Source: Bacillota bacterium (GTDB taxonomy: Bacteria; Bacillota; Clostridia; Oscillospirales; Oscillospiraceae). From it: a stretch of DNA of 64,000 nucleotides. The notes under the pieces are model-generated. The model was given only the letters and a program-made list of their open reading frames with translations. It searched no databases and was not told the origin of the DNA. The position numbers were made by a program, and so were the translations under genes. Location of the stretch: assembly GCA_021770445.1 (NCBI GenBank), contig JAETQY010000011.1, forward strand, positions 1-64,000. Reading direction: 5' to 3'. Shown here one piece after another: positions 48,201 through 57,145 of the stretch (within the stretch, counting starts at the first letter, position 1; every line of letters starts with the position of its first letter).

Positions 48201-50669
48201 TTAACCGTTATAGGGGTCTACGTCGGCGTAGACCGAGACTCCTTTATTTTCCTTGTCCTTGTGGGCCACCCGCAGCAGGTTGGCCAGCATAGACCGGAAG
48301 GCCTTGTCCGGCTGTCCGGTGAGGGTAATGCGGTAGCGATAGCGGTTGTTCACCTTGGCCAGGCTGGCGGGTGCAGGCCCCAAAAGCTGCCAGGGACCGG
48401 ACAGCTTGGGCAGGTCCCGCTCCAGACACCGGCGCAGGCGGGTACAGCACCGCAGGACTGCCCCCTCCTCCAGTCCGGAGGCGGTGATCACCACGTGCTG
48501 GCCGAAAGGCGGATCGCCCCGCAGGCGGCGCAGCTGGATCTCCCGCTCATAGAAGCCGTCGTAGTCCTGGAGGGCCGCGCAGCGGATGACGTCGTTCTTG
48601 GGGGTGAAGGTCTGGATGACCGCTCTCCCCTGCTTCTCACCCCGGCCCGCCCGGCCCACCACCTGGGTGAGGAGGGAGAAGGTCCGCTCCCCCGCCCGGA
48701 AGTCGTCCACGTAGAGGGACAGGTCGGGGGCCACCACCCCCACCAGGGTGACATTTTCAAAGTCCAGCCCCTTGGCCACCATCTGAGTGCCTACCAGCAC
48801 GGGGATGCGCTCCTTCCGGAAGCGGTCCAGCAGTTGCTCGTGGGGGTGGGCGGCGGAGACAGTATCCGTGTCCATCCGCAGCACCTCCGCCCAGGGGAAC
48901 AGGTCCCGCAGCTCCTCCTCCACCCGCTGGGTGCCGGTGCCGATAAAGTTGAGCAGCCCTCCGCAGGAGGGGCACACCGGCGGCAGGGGTTGAGAAAAGC
49001 CACAGTGGTGGCACATGAGCCGGTTATTGGCCGAGTGGTAGGTCAGCTTGACGGAACACCGAGGGCACTCGGGTACTTCCCCGCACTCCCCGCAGGACAC
49101 CATCCGGCTGGCACCCCGTCGGTTGAGGAACAAAATAGCCTGCTCCTCCCGCTTGAAGTTGTCCTCCAGCTCCCGCTTCAGCACGGAGCTAATCGCCCCG
49201 GCGTTCCCCTGGCGAAGCTCCTCCTTCAGGTCCACAATGAGCACCTGGGGCAGCGCCTTCTGGTTGTAGCGGGTCTTGAGGGTGAACAGCCCGATCTGGC
49301 CCTCCCGGGCCTGGTACATGGTCTCCACCGACGGGGTGGCCGACCCCAGCACCAGCAGGGCGTTATTCTGTACGCAGCGGTACTTGGCCACCTCCCGGGC
49401 GTGGTAGCGGGGGGCATTCTCTGACTTGTAGCTGGCCTCCTGCTCCTCGTCCAGAATAATGAGGCCCAGATTGTCCAGAGGGGCGAATACCGCCGACCGG
49501 GTGCCAATCACGACCGGGGCCTCCCCCCGGTGGGCCCGCTTCCACTCGTCGTACCGCTCCCCCGCCCGGAGAGAGCTGTGGAGCACCGCCACCTGCTTTC
49601 CGAAGTGGGAGGCGAAAATCCTTAACAGCTGAGGCGTGAGAACGATCTCGGGCACCAGCACCAGGGCGGTCCGGCCCCGGGAGAGGGTCTCTTGAATCAG
49701 GCGGATGTAGACCTGGGTCTTGCCGCTGCCCGTCACCCCATAGAGGAGGGCGGCGGCGGGTTTCCCCTGTCTGGCCAGGGCGTCCAGCCCCTCAAAGGCC
49801 GCCTGCTGCTCTTCGTTGAGCACCGGGGGCGGGGCCGGGACCACATCCTCCAGAGGGGCGCGCCGCAGTACCTCCTGCTTCTCCAGGGTGAGGATGCCAC
49901 TTTTCTCCAGGGATTTCAGGGTAGGCATAGAGGCCCCGGTGAAGTAGCACAGGTCCTTGGCAGAGGCAGCGCCCAGGGCGCACAGCAGCTCGGTCACGGC
50001 GTAGCGCAGGGGGGCCGACTTCCTTCTGGCAGCCACCGCCGCCATGGCGTCCTCCGCCGGGACGGCCAGCACGGCCAGCTTTTCCGTCTTGTCGGCCACC
50101 GCCCGCCGAGCCCCGCTCTCCAGCTCCACCACCCCACTGTCCAGAAGCCGCCGGATGGCGGGGTTGGGGTCTCTGGTCCCGAAGGCCAGGCGAATTTGCT
50201 CCATGTCCCCTTTTCCGCCCCAGCTCCACAGCAGGTCCAACAGCTGGACAGCGGCGGCGGAGCCCTCGGCGGCGGCATACGCCCGCTCCCGGTCCACCCC
50301 CTGTCTGACGGCTACACAGTCCCGCAGGGAGAAGTACAACCCCGCAGGCAGCATGGCCTTCACGCAGTCGTAGACAGTGCAGAAATACCGCTCCCGCATC
50401 CACAGGGCCAGTTGGATGGCCTTAGCGTCCAGCACCGGGCTGTCGTCCAGTGCCGCCTGGATGGATTTCAACGACTCCCCCGCGGAGGGGGCGTCACAGA
50501 TGGACAGCACCAGAGCGTCCGACCCACGGTTGCCCGCGGCAAAGGGGACCAGTACCCGCATTCCGGGCTCCAGCCGGTCCTCCAGCTCCCGGGGGACCAG
50601 ATAGTCGTAGGGCTTGTCGATGGCATACACCGCTTTGGCGACGGCCACCTTCGCAATTTTTCTGCCCAC
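48201..50669 (-). CDS. priA: primosomal protein N' (replication restart helicase)
   Basis: An 822-residue superfamily 2 DNA helicase that reloads the replisome at stalled forks. Start GRKIAKVAVAKAVYAID is the 3'-DNA-binding domain. Walker A is GVTGSGKTQVY, the DEAH-like box is DEEQEASYK, and paired zinc cysteines are seen in CGECGEVPECPRC and CHHCGFSQPLPPVCPSC. The GTG start has GGAGGTGA upstream. In many Firmicutes coaBC lies between rpoZ and priA; it is not here. Confidence 0.96.
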   Translation of the reverse strand: MGRKIAKVAVAKAVYAIDKPYDYLVPRELEDRLEPGMRVLVPFAAGNRGSDALVLSICDAPSAGESLKSIQAALDDSPVLDAKAIQLALWMRERYFCTVYDCVKAMLPAGLYFSLRDCVAVRQGVDRERAYAAAEGSAAAVQLLDLLWSWGGKGDMEQIRLAFGTRDPNPAIRRLLDSGVVELESGARRAVADKTEKLAVLAVPAEDAMAAVAARRKSAPLRYAVTELLCALGAASAKDLCYFTGASMPTLKSLEKSGILTLEKQEVLRRAPLEDVVPAPPPVLNEEQQAAFEGLDALARQGKPAAALLYGVTGSGKTQVYIRLIQETLSRGRTALVLVPEIVLTPQLLRIFASHFGKQVAVLHSSLRAGERYDEWKRAHRGEAPVVIGTRSAVFAPLDNLGLIILDEEQEASYKSENAPRYHAREVAKYRCVQNNALLVLGSATPSVETMYQAREGQIGLFTLKTRYNQKALPQVLIVDLKEELRQGNAGAISSVLKRELEDNFKREEQAILFLNRRGASRMVSCGECGEVPECPRCSVKLTYHSANNRLMCHHCGFSQPLPPVCPSCGGLLNFIGTGTQRVEEELRDLFPWAEVLRMDTDTVSAAHPHEQLLDRFRKERIPVLVGTQMVAKGLDFENVTLVGVVAPDLSLYVDDFRAGERTFSLLTQVVGRAGRGEKQGRAVIQTFTPKNDVIRCAALQDYDGFYEREIQLRRLRGDPPFGQHVVITASGLEEGAVLRCCTRLRRCLERDLPKLSGPWQLLGPAPASLAKVNNRYRYRITLTGQPDKAFRSMLANLLRVAHKDKENKGVSVYADVDPYNG

Positions 50670-50710
50670 CGGCCGTCACCTCCCTCCGTAAAAAAAGGGG
50701 GCGGCGCCCC

Positions 50711-50920
50711 CTACGCTTCTTCCGTCTCCCCGGGCTTCTTGTCCAGCTCGCCCCGGGCCACCGCCTGGATGGCGATGCTCACCGGCTTCTCCTCCAGGGG
50801 CTCTCCGGCCATCTCGGCCTCCCGGGCGATGCGGCGGGCCTTGCAGGCCACCACATTTACCAGCTCGTAGCGGCTGGGCACTTGTTTCAACAGGTCCTTC
50901 ATGGCAGGTTCCAGCATCAT
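50711..50920 (-). CDS. rpoZ: RNA polymerase omega subunit
   Basis: A 69-residue omega-like protein (MMLEPAMKDLLKQVPSRYEL, VVACKARRIARE, EKPVSIAIQAVARGEL), the standard position after gmk. Omega helps assemble the beta-prime subunit. ATG at 50920 has AAGGAG eight bases upstream; longer forms run into the repeat pair that separates it from gmk. Confidence 0.93.
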   Translation of the reverse strand: MMLEPAMKDLLKQVPSRYELVNVVACKARRIAREAEMAGEPLEEKPVSIAIQAVARGELDKKPGETEEA

Positions 50921-50950
50921 AATAAAAACTCCTTTTCCGGTTTTCTCCAA

Positions 50951-51072
50951 AGGCTCCCTCTTTGAGGGAGCTGTCGCCGCCAAAGGCGGTGACTGAGGGA
51001 GTAATTCTCAGCCCACAGGAACTCCCTCCGTCACGGGCTTTGCCCGTGACACCTCCCTCAGGGAGGGAGGCT
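50951..51072. repeat. pair of REP-like palindromic units between gmk and rpoZ
   Basis: Unit one (50951-51002, plus) and unit two (51020-51072, minus) are inverted, with their GAGGGAGT ends facing a 17-base spacer. Both carry the CTCCCTC/GAGGGAG hairpin and an inner GC hairpin. Orientation is opposite to the DUF559 cassette pair, where those ends face outward. Confidence 0.82.
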
Positions 51073-51082
51073 TTCTTTATTC

Positions 51083-51694
51083 TTACGCAAACTGGGCCAG
51101 AATAGACTTCCGGTTGTCCACCCGGCACTCCGCAGCGGTGAGGATGGCCTCGATCTCCGCCACCGCCTCCGACACCTTGTCGTTGATGACCAGATAGTCG
51201 TAATTGGGGATCTCCTTAAACTCCACCCTGGCCTTCTCCAACCGGCCGGCGATCACGTCCTCGCCGTCGGTGCCCCGGCGGTGGAGGCGGCGGGACAGCT
51301 CCTCGAAGGAGGGCGGGATGATAAAGATAAACAGGGCATCAGGGCACCGTGAACGGACCTTGGCCGCCCCCTGGACCTCGATGTCCAGCAGCACGTCCAC
51401 TCCCGCGTCCAGCCGCTCCTGGATGGCCTTCAGCGAGGTACCGTAGTAGTTGTTCACATACTCGGCGTATTCCAGCAGCTCCCCCGCGGCGATCATCCGC
51501 TCAAACTCCACCCGGTCCACAAAGTTGTAGTTCACCCCGTCCTGCTCCCCCACCCGGGGCTGCCGGGTGGTGTAGGACACGGAAAAGTAGATATTCTTCC
51601 GCTGGCCGAACAGCTCGGCGATGACGGTGCTCTTGCCCACGCCGGACGGCCCAGACAGCACGATCAGCTGGCCTCGATCCTTCTTTTGCTGCAC
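51083..51694 (-). CDS. gmk: guanylate kinase
   Basis: A 203-residue kinase converting GMP to GDP. P-loop GPSGVGKSTVIAEL, GMP-binding SVSYTTRQPRVGEQDGVNY, and LDIEVQGAAKV are conserved. Start is GTG with GGAGGAG upstream. It is three bases from remA and separated from rpoZ by the REP-like pair. Confidence 0.96.
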   Translation of the reverse strand: MQQKKDRGQLIVLSGPSGVGKSTVIAELFGQRKNIYFSVSYTTRQPRVGEQDGVNYNFVDRVEFERMIAAGELLEYAEYVNNYYGTSLKAIQERLDAGVDVLLDIEVQGAAKVRSRCPDALFIFIIPPSFEELSRRLHRRGTDGEDVIAGRLEKARVEFKEIPNYDYLVINDKVSEAVAEIEAILTAAECRVDNRKSILAQFA

Positions 51695-51697
51695 GGT

Positions 51698-51958
51698 TTA
51701 CTCCTCCTCTCCGGACGGACGGTCCGTCCCCTCCAGCCGGCCGGCAATGGCCTGTGGAGAGAGGGCGGACAGCACCACATGGTCGTTGTCCATAATTAGC
51801 ACCGCCTGGGTGCGCCGGCCGTAGGTGGCGTCGATGAGGACGCCCCGCTCCCTGGCCTCCTGGGCCATACGCTTGATGGGGGCGGAATCGGGGCTGACCA
51901 CCGCCACCAGCCTGTGGGCCGACACCAGACTGCCGAATCCGATATTGACGAGCTGCAA
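51698..51958 (-). CDS. remA: RemA/DUF370 DNA-binding regulator
   Basis: An 86-residue RemA family protein ([48 protein letters not shown]). RemA binds DNA as a ring and activates biofilm matrix and osmoprotection genes in Bacillus. TTG start with AGGGGGG upstream. The C-terminal acidic tail is longer than usual. Its place between yicC and gmk is conserved in Firmicutes. Confidence 0.95.
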   Translation of the reverse strand: MQLVNIGFGSLVSAHRLVAVVSPDSAPIKRMAQEARERGVLIDATYGRRTQAVLIMDNDHVVLSALSPQAIAGRLEGTDRPSGEEE

Positions 51959-51970
51959 AGGGGTCCCCCC

Positions 51971-52849
51971 TTACTCAATATTCTGTACCTGCTCCCGGAT
52001 CTTCTCGATCTCCGCCTTAATGTCCACCACCTGGGCGGAAATCTCAATGTCGCTGCACTTGGAGCCGATGGTGTTGGCCTCCCGGTTGAACTCCTGGATG
52101 AGGAAGTCCAGCTTCCGACCGGTGGCCCCGCCCCTGGAGAGCATCCCCCGGAGCTGCCCGATGTGGCTGCGCAGGCGGACGGTCTCCTCGTCCACCGCCA
52201 CCTTGTCGGCAAATATGGCCGCTTCGGTGAGAATACGGGCGGGGTCCATCTGGGTATTGGACAGCACCTCGTTCATCCGGGCCTCCAGCTTGGCGCGGTA
52301 CTCCGCCACCGTCTGGGGGGAGCGCTGCTCCACCAGCCCCACCTTCTCCTCGATGACCGCGGCCCTGGACAGGATATCCTCCTTCAGCCGCTCCCCCTCC
52401 CGGGTGCGCATCTGGTCGAAGTCGGCCAGGGCCCGGTCCAGCACGGAGCAGATATCCTTGGCCATCTGCTCCACGTCCTCCTCCGCCTTCTCGGCCAGCA
52501 GGACCTCCGGGAAGCGGGACAGCAGGGACACGGATATCTCCCCCGACAGCCCGTAGCTCTCCGAGAGCTGCTTCAGGGCGGCAAAATAGCCGTCCGCCAC
52601 TGGCTTGTTGACAGACACCTGCACCCGCTCAGCGCCGGTGCTGTCCAGGGTGACGAACACGTCCACCTTTCCCCGGGAAATGGTGTTCTGCACCCGGGCC
52701 TTGATGGCGTCCTCCGCGAAGAGGTACAGCCGGGGAATGCGGACGTTACAGTCCAGATAGCGGTTGTTCACGGAGCGCAGCTCCACAGTGATGGTACAGC
52801 CGTTGAAGGTCTCCTCCGCCCGGCCGTACCCGGTCATGCTCTTGACCAT
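51971..52849 (-). CDS. yicC: YicC family endoribonuclease
   Basis: A 292-residue YicC protein. The N-terminal signature MVKSMTGYGRAE and ELRSVNNRYLDCNVRIPRL is followed by the C-terminal DUF1732 domain (ILTEAAIFADKVAVDEE, GRKLDFLIQEFNREANTIGSK). YicC-like enzymes cleave structured RNA and can destabilise small RNAs in E. coli. It begins the conserved yicC-remA-gmk-rpoZ block. Confidence 0.95.
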   Translation of the reverse strand: MVKSMTGYGRAEETFNGCTITVELRSVNNRYLDCNVRIPRLYLFAEDAIKARVQNTISRGKVDVFVTLDSTGAERVQVSVNKPVADGYFAALKQLSESYGLSGEISVSLLSRFPEVLLAEKAEEDVEQMAKDICSVLDRALADFDQMRTREGERLKEDILSRAAVIEEKVGLVEQRSPQTVAEYRAKLEARMNEVLSNTQMDPARILTEAAIFADKVAVDEETVRLRSHIGQLRGMLSRGGATGRKLDFLIQEFNREANTIGSKCSDIEISAQVVDIKAEIEKIREQVQNIE

Positions 52850-52882
52850 ATCAGATCACTCTCCTGTTGACAAAGTACGCGC

Positions 52883-53482
52883 TCAGCAGAAAGGCCCGCC
52901 CCAGGGGGTCAGACAGCTACAACAGAGGTAGGCGGTACAGGGGTCGCAGCCCGCGGAGCTGTAGCCCGCCGGCCGGTAGCCTCCCGCACTCCCCCGCTGC
53001 ATCAGGTTCAGGGCCTGACGGTACTCCATATTGTTGGGCTCCAGCTGGACCGCCCGGGTGTAGTTCTGTAGGGCCTCGTCCAGCCAGCCCTTCCGGTAGG
53101 CGATGCTGCCCGACAGGAAGTACCACTCCCCGTCCTTCTGGCCCACCTCGTAGAGCACCTGCTCCGCCTGGCTCAGGTCGCCGGCGTTGATGAGGTTGCG
53201 CACCCGGGCGTAAGCCGGATTGGCAGAGGCATAGCTCTGCTGGTAGCTGTAGCCGCCGCCATAACCGCTGGAAGGGCTCCCCGAATAGCCCCCCGACCGC
53301 TGCTTGGTGATGGTGTCGTAGGCCTCGTTGATCTCCTTCATCTTCTCCTCGGCCAGGTCGGCCAGGGGGTTGTTCTGATAGTTGTCCGGATGGTACTTCC
53401 GGGCCAGCTCCCGGTAGGCCTTTTTGACCTCTTCGTCGCTGGCGTTCTGGCTCACGCCCAGGACGCTGTATGGGTCTCTCAT
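52883..53482 (-). CDS. J-domain protein with helical-repeat region and Cys-rich tail
   Basis: A 199-residue DnaJ-like cochaperone. The J domain (~1-65: [23 protein letters not shown] motif in YHPDNYQ) would stimulate DnaK. A Gly/Ser/Tyr linker leads to a TPR-like region (~95-165; [36 protein letters not shown]). The end carries six cysteines within about 20 residues (from [10 protein letters not shown] to the final Cys), which may bind metal. ATG at 53482 follows GGAG by nine bases. It overlaps the DUF5685 gene by four bases. Confidence 0.88.
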   Translation of the reverse strand: MRDPYSVLGVSQNASDEEVKKAYRELARKYHPDNYQNNPLADLAEEKMKEINEAYDTITKQRSGGYSGSPSSGYGGGYSYQQSYASANPAYARVRNLINAGDLSQAEQVLYEVGQKDGEWYFLSGSIAYRKGWLDEALQNYTRAVQLEPNNMEYRQALNLMQRGSAGGYRPAGYSSAGCDPCTAYLCCSCLTPWGGPFC

Positions 53483-54345
53483 GTGTCGTTTCTCCAAATC
53501 TTTTGTTTTTTGATCTCGCTCCAGCTTCCGTCAAACACGGCCCTCTGCACCAGGGGCAGGCCGAGATACACGATATTTTCCAAAAGAGGCTTCCGGCAAC
53601 CGAATTCCCCCAGCTGGAGGGCAGCCCCCACCAGCTCCAGAGAATTGTCCATGGTCAGCCTCAGCGCCCCGTCATCCCCGGCCGGGCCATAGCGGGCGGC
53701 CACAGGGTTGTAGCGCCCGGACAGCTTGTCCTCCTCCAGGTCGTCCCGGGCGTCGGCCAGGTAGATCCACCGGCCCAGGTGGTAGAGCAGCTGGGACAGC
53801 ACCCGCCCCCGCTCCCCGTCACCCGGGGCGGCCCCCTGGAGCAGCCGGGCAAAGGTGTCCGCCGTCCGGTCCAGAAAGGGGCAGCTTTCCTTCTCCAGGG
53901 CGTTCAGCTCCTCCAGACAGCCCCGCACCGTTTGGTCAAACTCAGGCCGGCGGCGGGCCGCCTTCCGGTAGGCCGGCCCCAGGACAGTGGACAGCGCCCG
54001 GGCGGGCAGGCCGCCAAAGAAGCCGTCGTCCCGGACAGAGTCCCGCAGCTTCCACCAGGAGAGCACCACGCTCTCGTCGGCGGCCAGCTCCAGGGCGGGG
54101 CTGTCGGGGCACATGGGCAGCTTTCGCAGGGGGTTACCGTGGCACCGGCCCCGGCAGGGGGTGAAGGTGTCCTCCGGCTCCCACAGCAGCAGGGCCAGGA
54201 AGGTAAAATCGAAATTCAGGAACATGGGGGCGATCAGCCCGTACCGCCTTCTCAGGCAGCGGCAAAGCCCGCAGTAGGTAGCCCTGTAAAGGTCATAATC
54301 CTTACACTTCAGCTCCGGCCGGAAGGGGCGCACATAGCCGAACAT
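53479..54345 (-). CDS. DUF5685 family protein
   Basis: A 288-residue protein of the DUF5685 family, known from Clostridia. It starts [17 protein letters not shown] and has [13 protein letters not shown], then [12 protein letters not shown], suggesting a metal site, followed by a helical body with [20 protein letters not shown]. The pattern of conserved Asp and Cys suggests an enzyme or metal-binding chaperone client, but no function is established. Its coupling to a J-domain gene (ATGA overlap) is a notable context. Confidence 0.85.
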   Translation of the reverse strand: MFGYVRPFRPELKCKDYDLYRATYCGLCRCLRRRYGLIAPMFLNFDFTFLALLLWEPEDTFTPCRGRCHGNPLRKLPMCPDSPALELAADESVVLSWWKLRDSVRDDGFFGGLPARALSTVLGPAYRKAARRRPEFDQTVRGCLEELNALEKESCPFLDRTADTFARLLQGAAPGDGERGRVLSQLLYHLGRWIYLADARDDLEEDKLSGRYNPVAARYGPAGDDGALRLTMDNSLELVGAALQLGEFGCRKPLLENIVYLGLPLVQRAVFDGSWSEIKKQKIWRNDT

Positions 54346-54355
54346 GGCTTCTCCC

Positions 54356-54778
54356 TCAGCGCAGCTGCTTCAGGATGGCGAACTCCGGGGCGGGGCTTCT
54401 GGTAATGGCCCGGTTCATCAGCACAGCCGGGACAAAGCCCGCGGCCAGTCCCAAAAGGCCCGTCAGCAGGGCGGACACCTCGCCCAGGTGGAACAGGCTC
54501 ATCCCCAAGGCGTAGCCCAGGCCCAGCCCCACGCAGGGCAGCAGGAACACCGCCACCGAGGCGCTGATGTTCCGGCCGCCGGAGGGCTCCACCTCCACGA
54601 AATCCCCCGGCTGGGCGTTGATGCCGTTGGAGGCCAGGGCCAAAATCTCCTGGGGGGGCTTGGCGGAGCAGCCGGCGCAGGCGCCGTCGCAGTGCAGGCC
54701 GCACTCCATCTGCCGCAGCAGGGAGATTTCCGCCACCCCCTCCCGGATAATTTTCTTCACGATCGCGTTTTGTACCAT
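54356..54778 (-). CDS. rseC: RseC/MucC-like SoxR-reducing system protein
   Basis: A 140-residue inner-membrane protein. A Cys-rich N-terminal part (MECGLHCDGACAGCSAKPPQ) is followed by two membrane helices (~75-95 and ~100-120). It resembles RseC, which in proteobacteria works with the Rnf-like Rsx complex to keep SoxR reduced. No rnf genes are in the window. It lies between cdaR and the DUF5685 gene with gaps of 10-13 bases. Confidence 0.88.
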   Translation of the reverse strand: MVQNAIVKKIIREGVAEISLLRQMECGLHCDGACAGCSAKPPQEILALASNGINAQPGDFVEVEPSGGRNISASVAVFLLPCVGLGLGYALGMSLFHLGEVSALLTGLLGLAAGFVPAVLMNRAITRSPAPEFAILKQLR

Positions 54779-54791
54779 GGTTTATCCCCAC

Positions 54792-56015
54792 TTATCTGCT
54801 GATATTAACAGAAATGCTGTATTCTCCGATCACGCCCACCGTACTGGTGCCGTTCAGGTAGACCCGGGCCAGCACCTGCTGGTTTCCCTCGGTGGTCACG
54901 CCGGACAGGTTGGCCACAACAAGAATCTGGCTGGCGTCAATATTGGCCAGGTCCTCCGCTGGCCCCCGGACCGTTACCAGCACGCTCTTGGTGATCGTCT
55001 CCGCGTTGTAGCCCTCCGGCGGGTTGGTGGTCCGGATATTGTTCACCGCGAAGACCTCGGTGTCCAGCCCCTCCACCGTCACAGTGACAGTGGCCGTGGT
55101 CAGGCCGCTCTCGTTGGTCAAGCTGGGGTCCAGGGCGATGGGCCGGGTAAAGGTGTTGGTGCCCACCACGTCGGACAGGCTGATGGAGCTCAGGGATATC
55201 TCCTCCAGGCCCTCCAGGTCGGCCTCGGCTCCGGAGACCACAATGGTCTTTGGCTCAATGGCCAGCACGGCGTCATCCTCGGTAGCGCCGCCGCCGGGCA
55301 GAAGATTGACGGTAAGCGGCACTTCCTTCGTCATCACCACCGGCACCACCACGTAGGCAGTCTCGGCACTGAGGGTGAGCTCCAGATCGGCCAAGGACCT
55401 GCCCTGCTTGTCCACGGGGACCAGTTCAAGGTCGCCGGCGAAGCGCTCGCTCAGCTCCTCGGTTCTCAGGATAGCCTCCACCTGGTCCACCTGGTTCACC
55501 TGCTCCACCGGGCCGCTGACCACTACCTTCTCCGGTTCAATGGCGGGGGTGCCCATCTGATATTCTCCGGCCACCTTGCCCTCCAGCTTAAACCGGATAT
55601 CGAAGGTCTTGCTGTACAGCTTTTCCACTTTAACGGTGACGGTGGACCGCTGGGCGGTCAGGTCGTCGGTATTGATGCCCTCCGGCCACACCTCTCTCCA
55701 GCGTATGGTGTTCTCTCCCTCCACGCAGCTGGACACGTCCACCCGCACATACAGGCCGCTGCGGTTGCGCAGCAGGTTGGCACGGGCGCTGGTGGGGCCC
55801 TCCACCTGGAGCTCCACCACCTGGGGCGTTATTTCAGAGACGGCCAGGCCCTGGCTGGCCAGCACGTTGGCCCCGGTGGTCTCCACCCGCACGTTATGGA
55901 TATTGGTGGTCCCGCTGGGGTCTACCGCCGCCCGCACATAGGCCCAGAAAGCAATGGCCAGCAGCACGGACAGCAGGATACAGACCCACCGCTTCTCCAA
56001 CAGTTTTCCCATCAA
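54792..56015 (-). CDS. cdaR: CdaR (YbbR-domain) regulator of diadenylate cyclase
   Basis: A 407-residue membrane-anchored protein with one N-terminal helix (~8-28) and a large extracytoplasmic part made of four YbbR-like beta domains (repeating pattern V-x-V-E-G, e.g. QVVELQVEGPTSARAN, KVVVSGPVEQVNQVDQVE, KTIVVSGAEADLEGL). CdaR binds and modulates CdaA. Its start overlaps the cdaA stop by four bases. Confidence 0.95.
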   Translation of the reverse strand: MMGKLLEKRWVCILLSVLLAIAFWAYVRAAVDPSGTTNIHNVRVETTGANVLASQGLAVSEITPQVVELQVEGPTSARANLLRNRSGLYVRVDVSSCVEGENTIRWREVWPEGINTDDLTAQRSTVTVKVEKLYSKTFDIRFKLEGKVAGEYQMGTPAIEPEKVVVSGPVEQVNQVDQVEAILRTEELSERFAGDLELVPVDKQGRSLADLELTLSAETAYVVVPVVMTKEVPLTVNLLPGGGATEDDAVLAIEPKTIVVSGAEADLEGLEEISLSSISLSDVVGTNTFTRPIALDPSLTNESGLTTATVTVTVEGLDTEVFAVNNIRTTNPPEGYNAETITKSVLVTVRGPAEDLANIDASQILVVANLSGVTTEGNQQVLARVYLNGTSTVGVIGEYSISVNISR

Positions 56016-56905
56016 GGCTGCTCACCCTCCTCTTTCCGGCTTCCGCCCAGCAGAAGCCCGACCAGAGGCAGCTGGCCGCCCTTCTTCTCCTCCTGCTTGT
56101 CGTTGAGCAGCTCGTTGCGCAGCAACCGCTCCAGCGTCTCGGGAGCCAGGTGTCGCTTGAGCATACCACCCACCGCAGCCGAGATGGAGCCCGTCTCCTC
56201 CGAGACAATCACTACCACCGCGTCGGAGTGCTCACTCATACCGATGCCCGCCCGGTGGCGCATCCCCAGGTCCCGGCTCAGGTTCACGTTGCTGGACAGG
56301 GGGAGCATACAGCCAGCCCCCACGATCCGGCCCTCCCGGACGATGACCGCCCCGTCGTGGAGGGGGGCCTTGTTCCAGAATATGTTCTTCAAAAGCTCGC
56401 TGGACACGCTGCAGTCCAGGGCTGTTCCCGTTTTGATCTCGTCGTCCAGCAGATTCTGCCGCTCAAAGACCATCAGCGCCCCCACCTTGTCCCGGGACAG
56501 ATCGGCGTAGGCCTCAGTGGTCTGGCTGATGGCGGTCTCCACCTCCTGTCCCGCCTCCCTGCCGGAGGCGAAGACCAGGCCCAGCCGGCCGCTGCCCATC
56601 CGCTCCAGAAAGCGGCGGATCTCCGGCTGAAACAGCACCACCAGGACCACAATGCCCCAGTATACCACCTTGTCCAGCAGCCAGCTGGTGGCGGTAAGCT
56701 TCAGGAAAGAGGAAAGGGCCATGACCATCATCAGGATCAGCACGCCCCACATCAGCCGGCCGGAGCTGGTCTTGCGCAGCATCCACAGCAGCTTATAGAT
56801 CACAAAGGACAAAATGGCGATATCCAGAACATCCGTCAGCTGGAGCTGAAGCAGGGGAAAATTGGACTGTAGGAACATCTGGAGGGTGTGGATGATCTCT
56901 GTCAT
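56012..56905 (-). CDS. cdaA: diadenylate cyclase CdaA
   Basis: A 297-residue membrane enzyme making c-di-AMP from two ATP. Three N-terminal helices (~20-100) are followed by the DisA_N catalytic domain with the DGA motif (LHDGAVIVREGRIVG) and RHR motif (GMRHRAGIGMSEHSDAVV). c-di-AMP controls potassium transport and wall homeostasis in Gram-positives. It heads the cdaA-cdaR-rseC run from its own promoter; the usual third gene glmM is absent here. Confidence 0.96.
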   Translation of the reverse strand: MTEIIHTLQMFLQSNFPLLQLQLTDVLDIAILSFVIYKLLWMLRKTSSGRLMWGVLILMMVMALSSFLKLTATSWLLDKVVYWGIVVLVVLFQPEIRRFLERMGSGRLGLVFASGREAGQEVETAISQTTEAYADLSRDKVGALMVFERQNLLDDEIKTGTALDCSVSSELLKNIFWNKAPLHDGAVIVREGRIVGAGCMLPLSSNVNLSRDLGMRHRAGIGMSEHSDAVVVIVSEETGSISAAVGGMLKRHLAPETLERLLRNELLNDKQEEKKGGQLPLVGLLLGGSRKEEGEQP

Positions 56906-56993
56906 GGGGACTCACCTCATTTCTGCGGCTGAAACATCAGCGCGGTAAAATACCGGACACGGCAATATGGAGCGTAAAAATCTTCATCATGGT

Positions 56994-57022
56994 ATTATAC
57001 GATATTTCCTAAGGTTTGGCAA
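56994..57022 (-). promoter_or_regulatory. sigma-A promoter of cdaA
   Basis: TTGCCA (57022-57017), 17-base spacer, TATAAT (56999-56994) on the minus strand; leader of about 80 bases. Confidence 0.75.
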
Positions 57023-57145
57023 CCTTTAAGACAAATTCCAACATGAAAATTTTATGAACTTTTCCAAAAAGCGCAGACGCCCCGGAAGGAGGCGCGGGGG
57101 GCGTGCCGCCCCCGGTTCCGCCGCGTCCTCCTCCCAGGTCGACCC

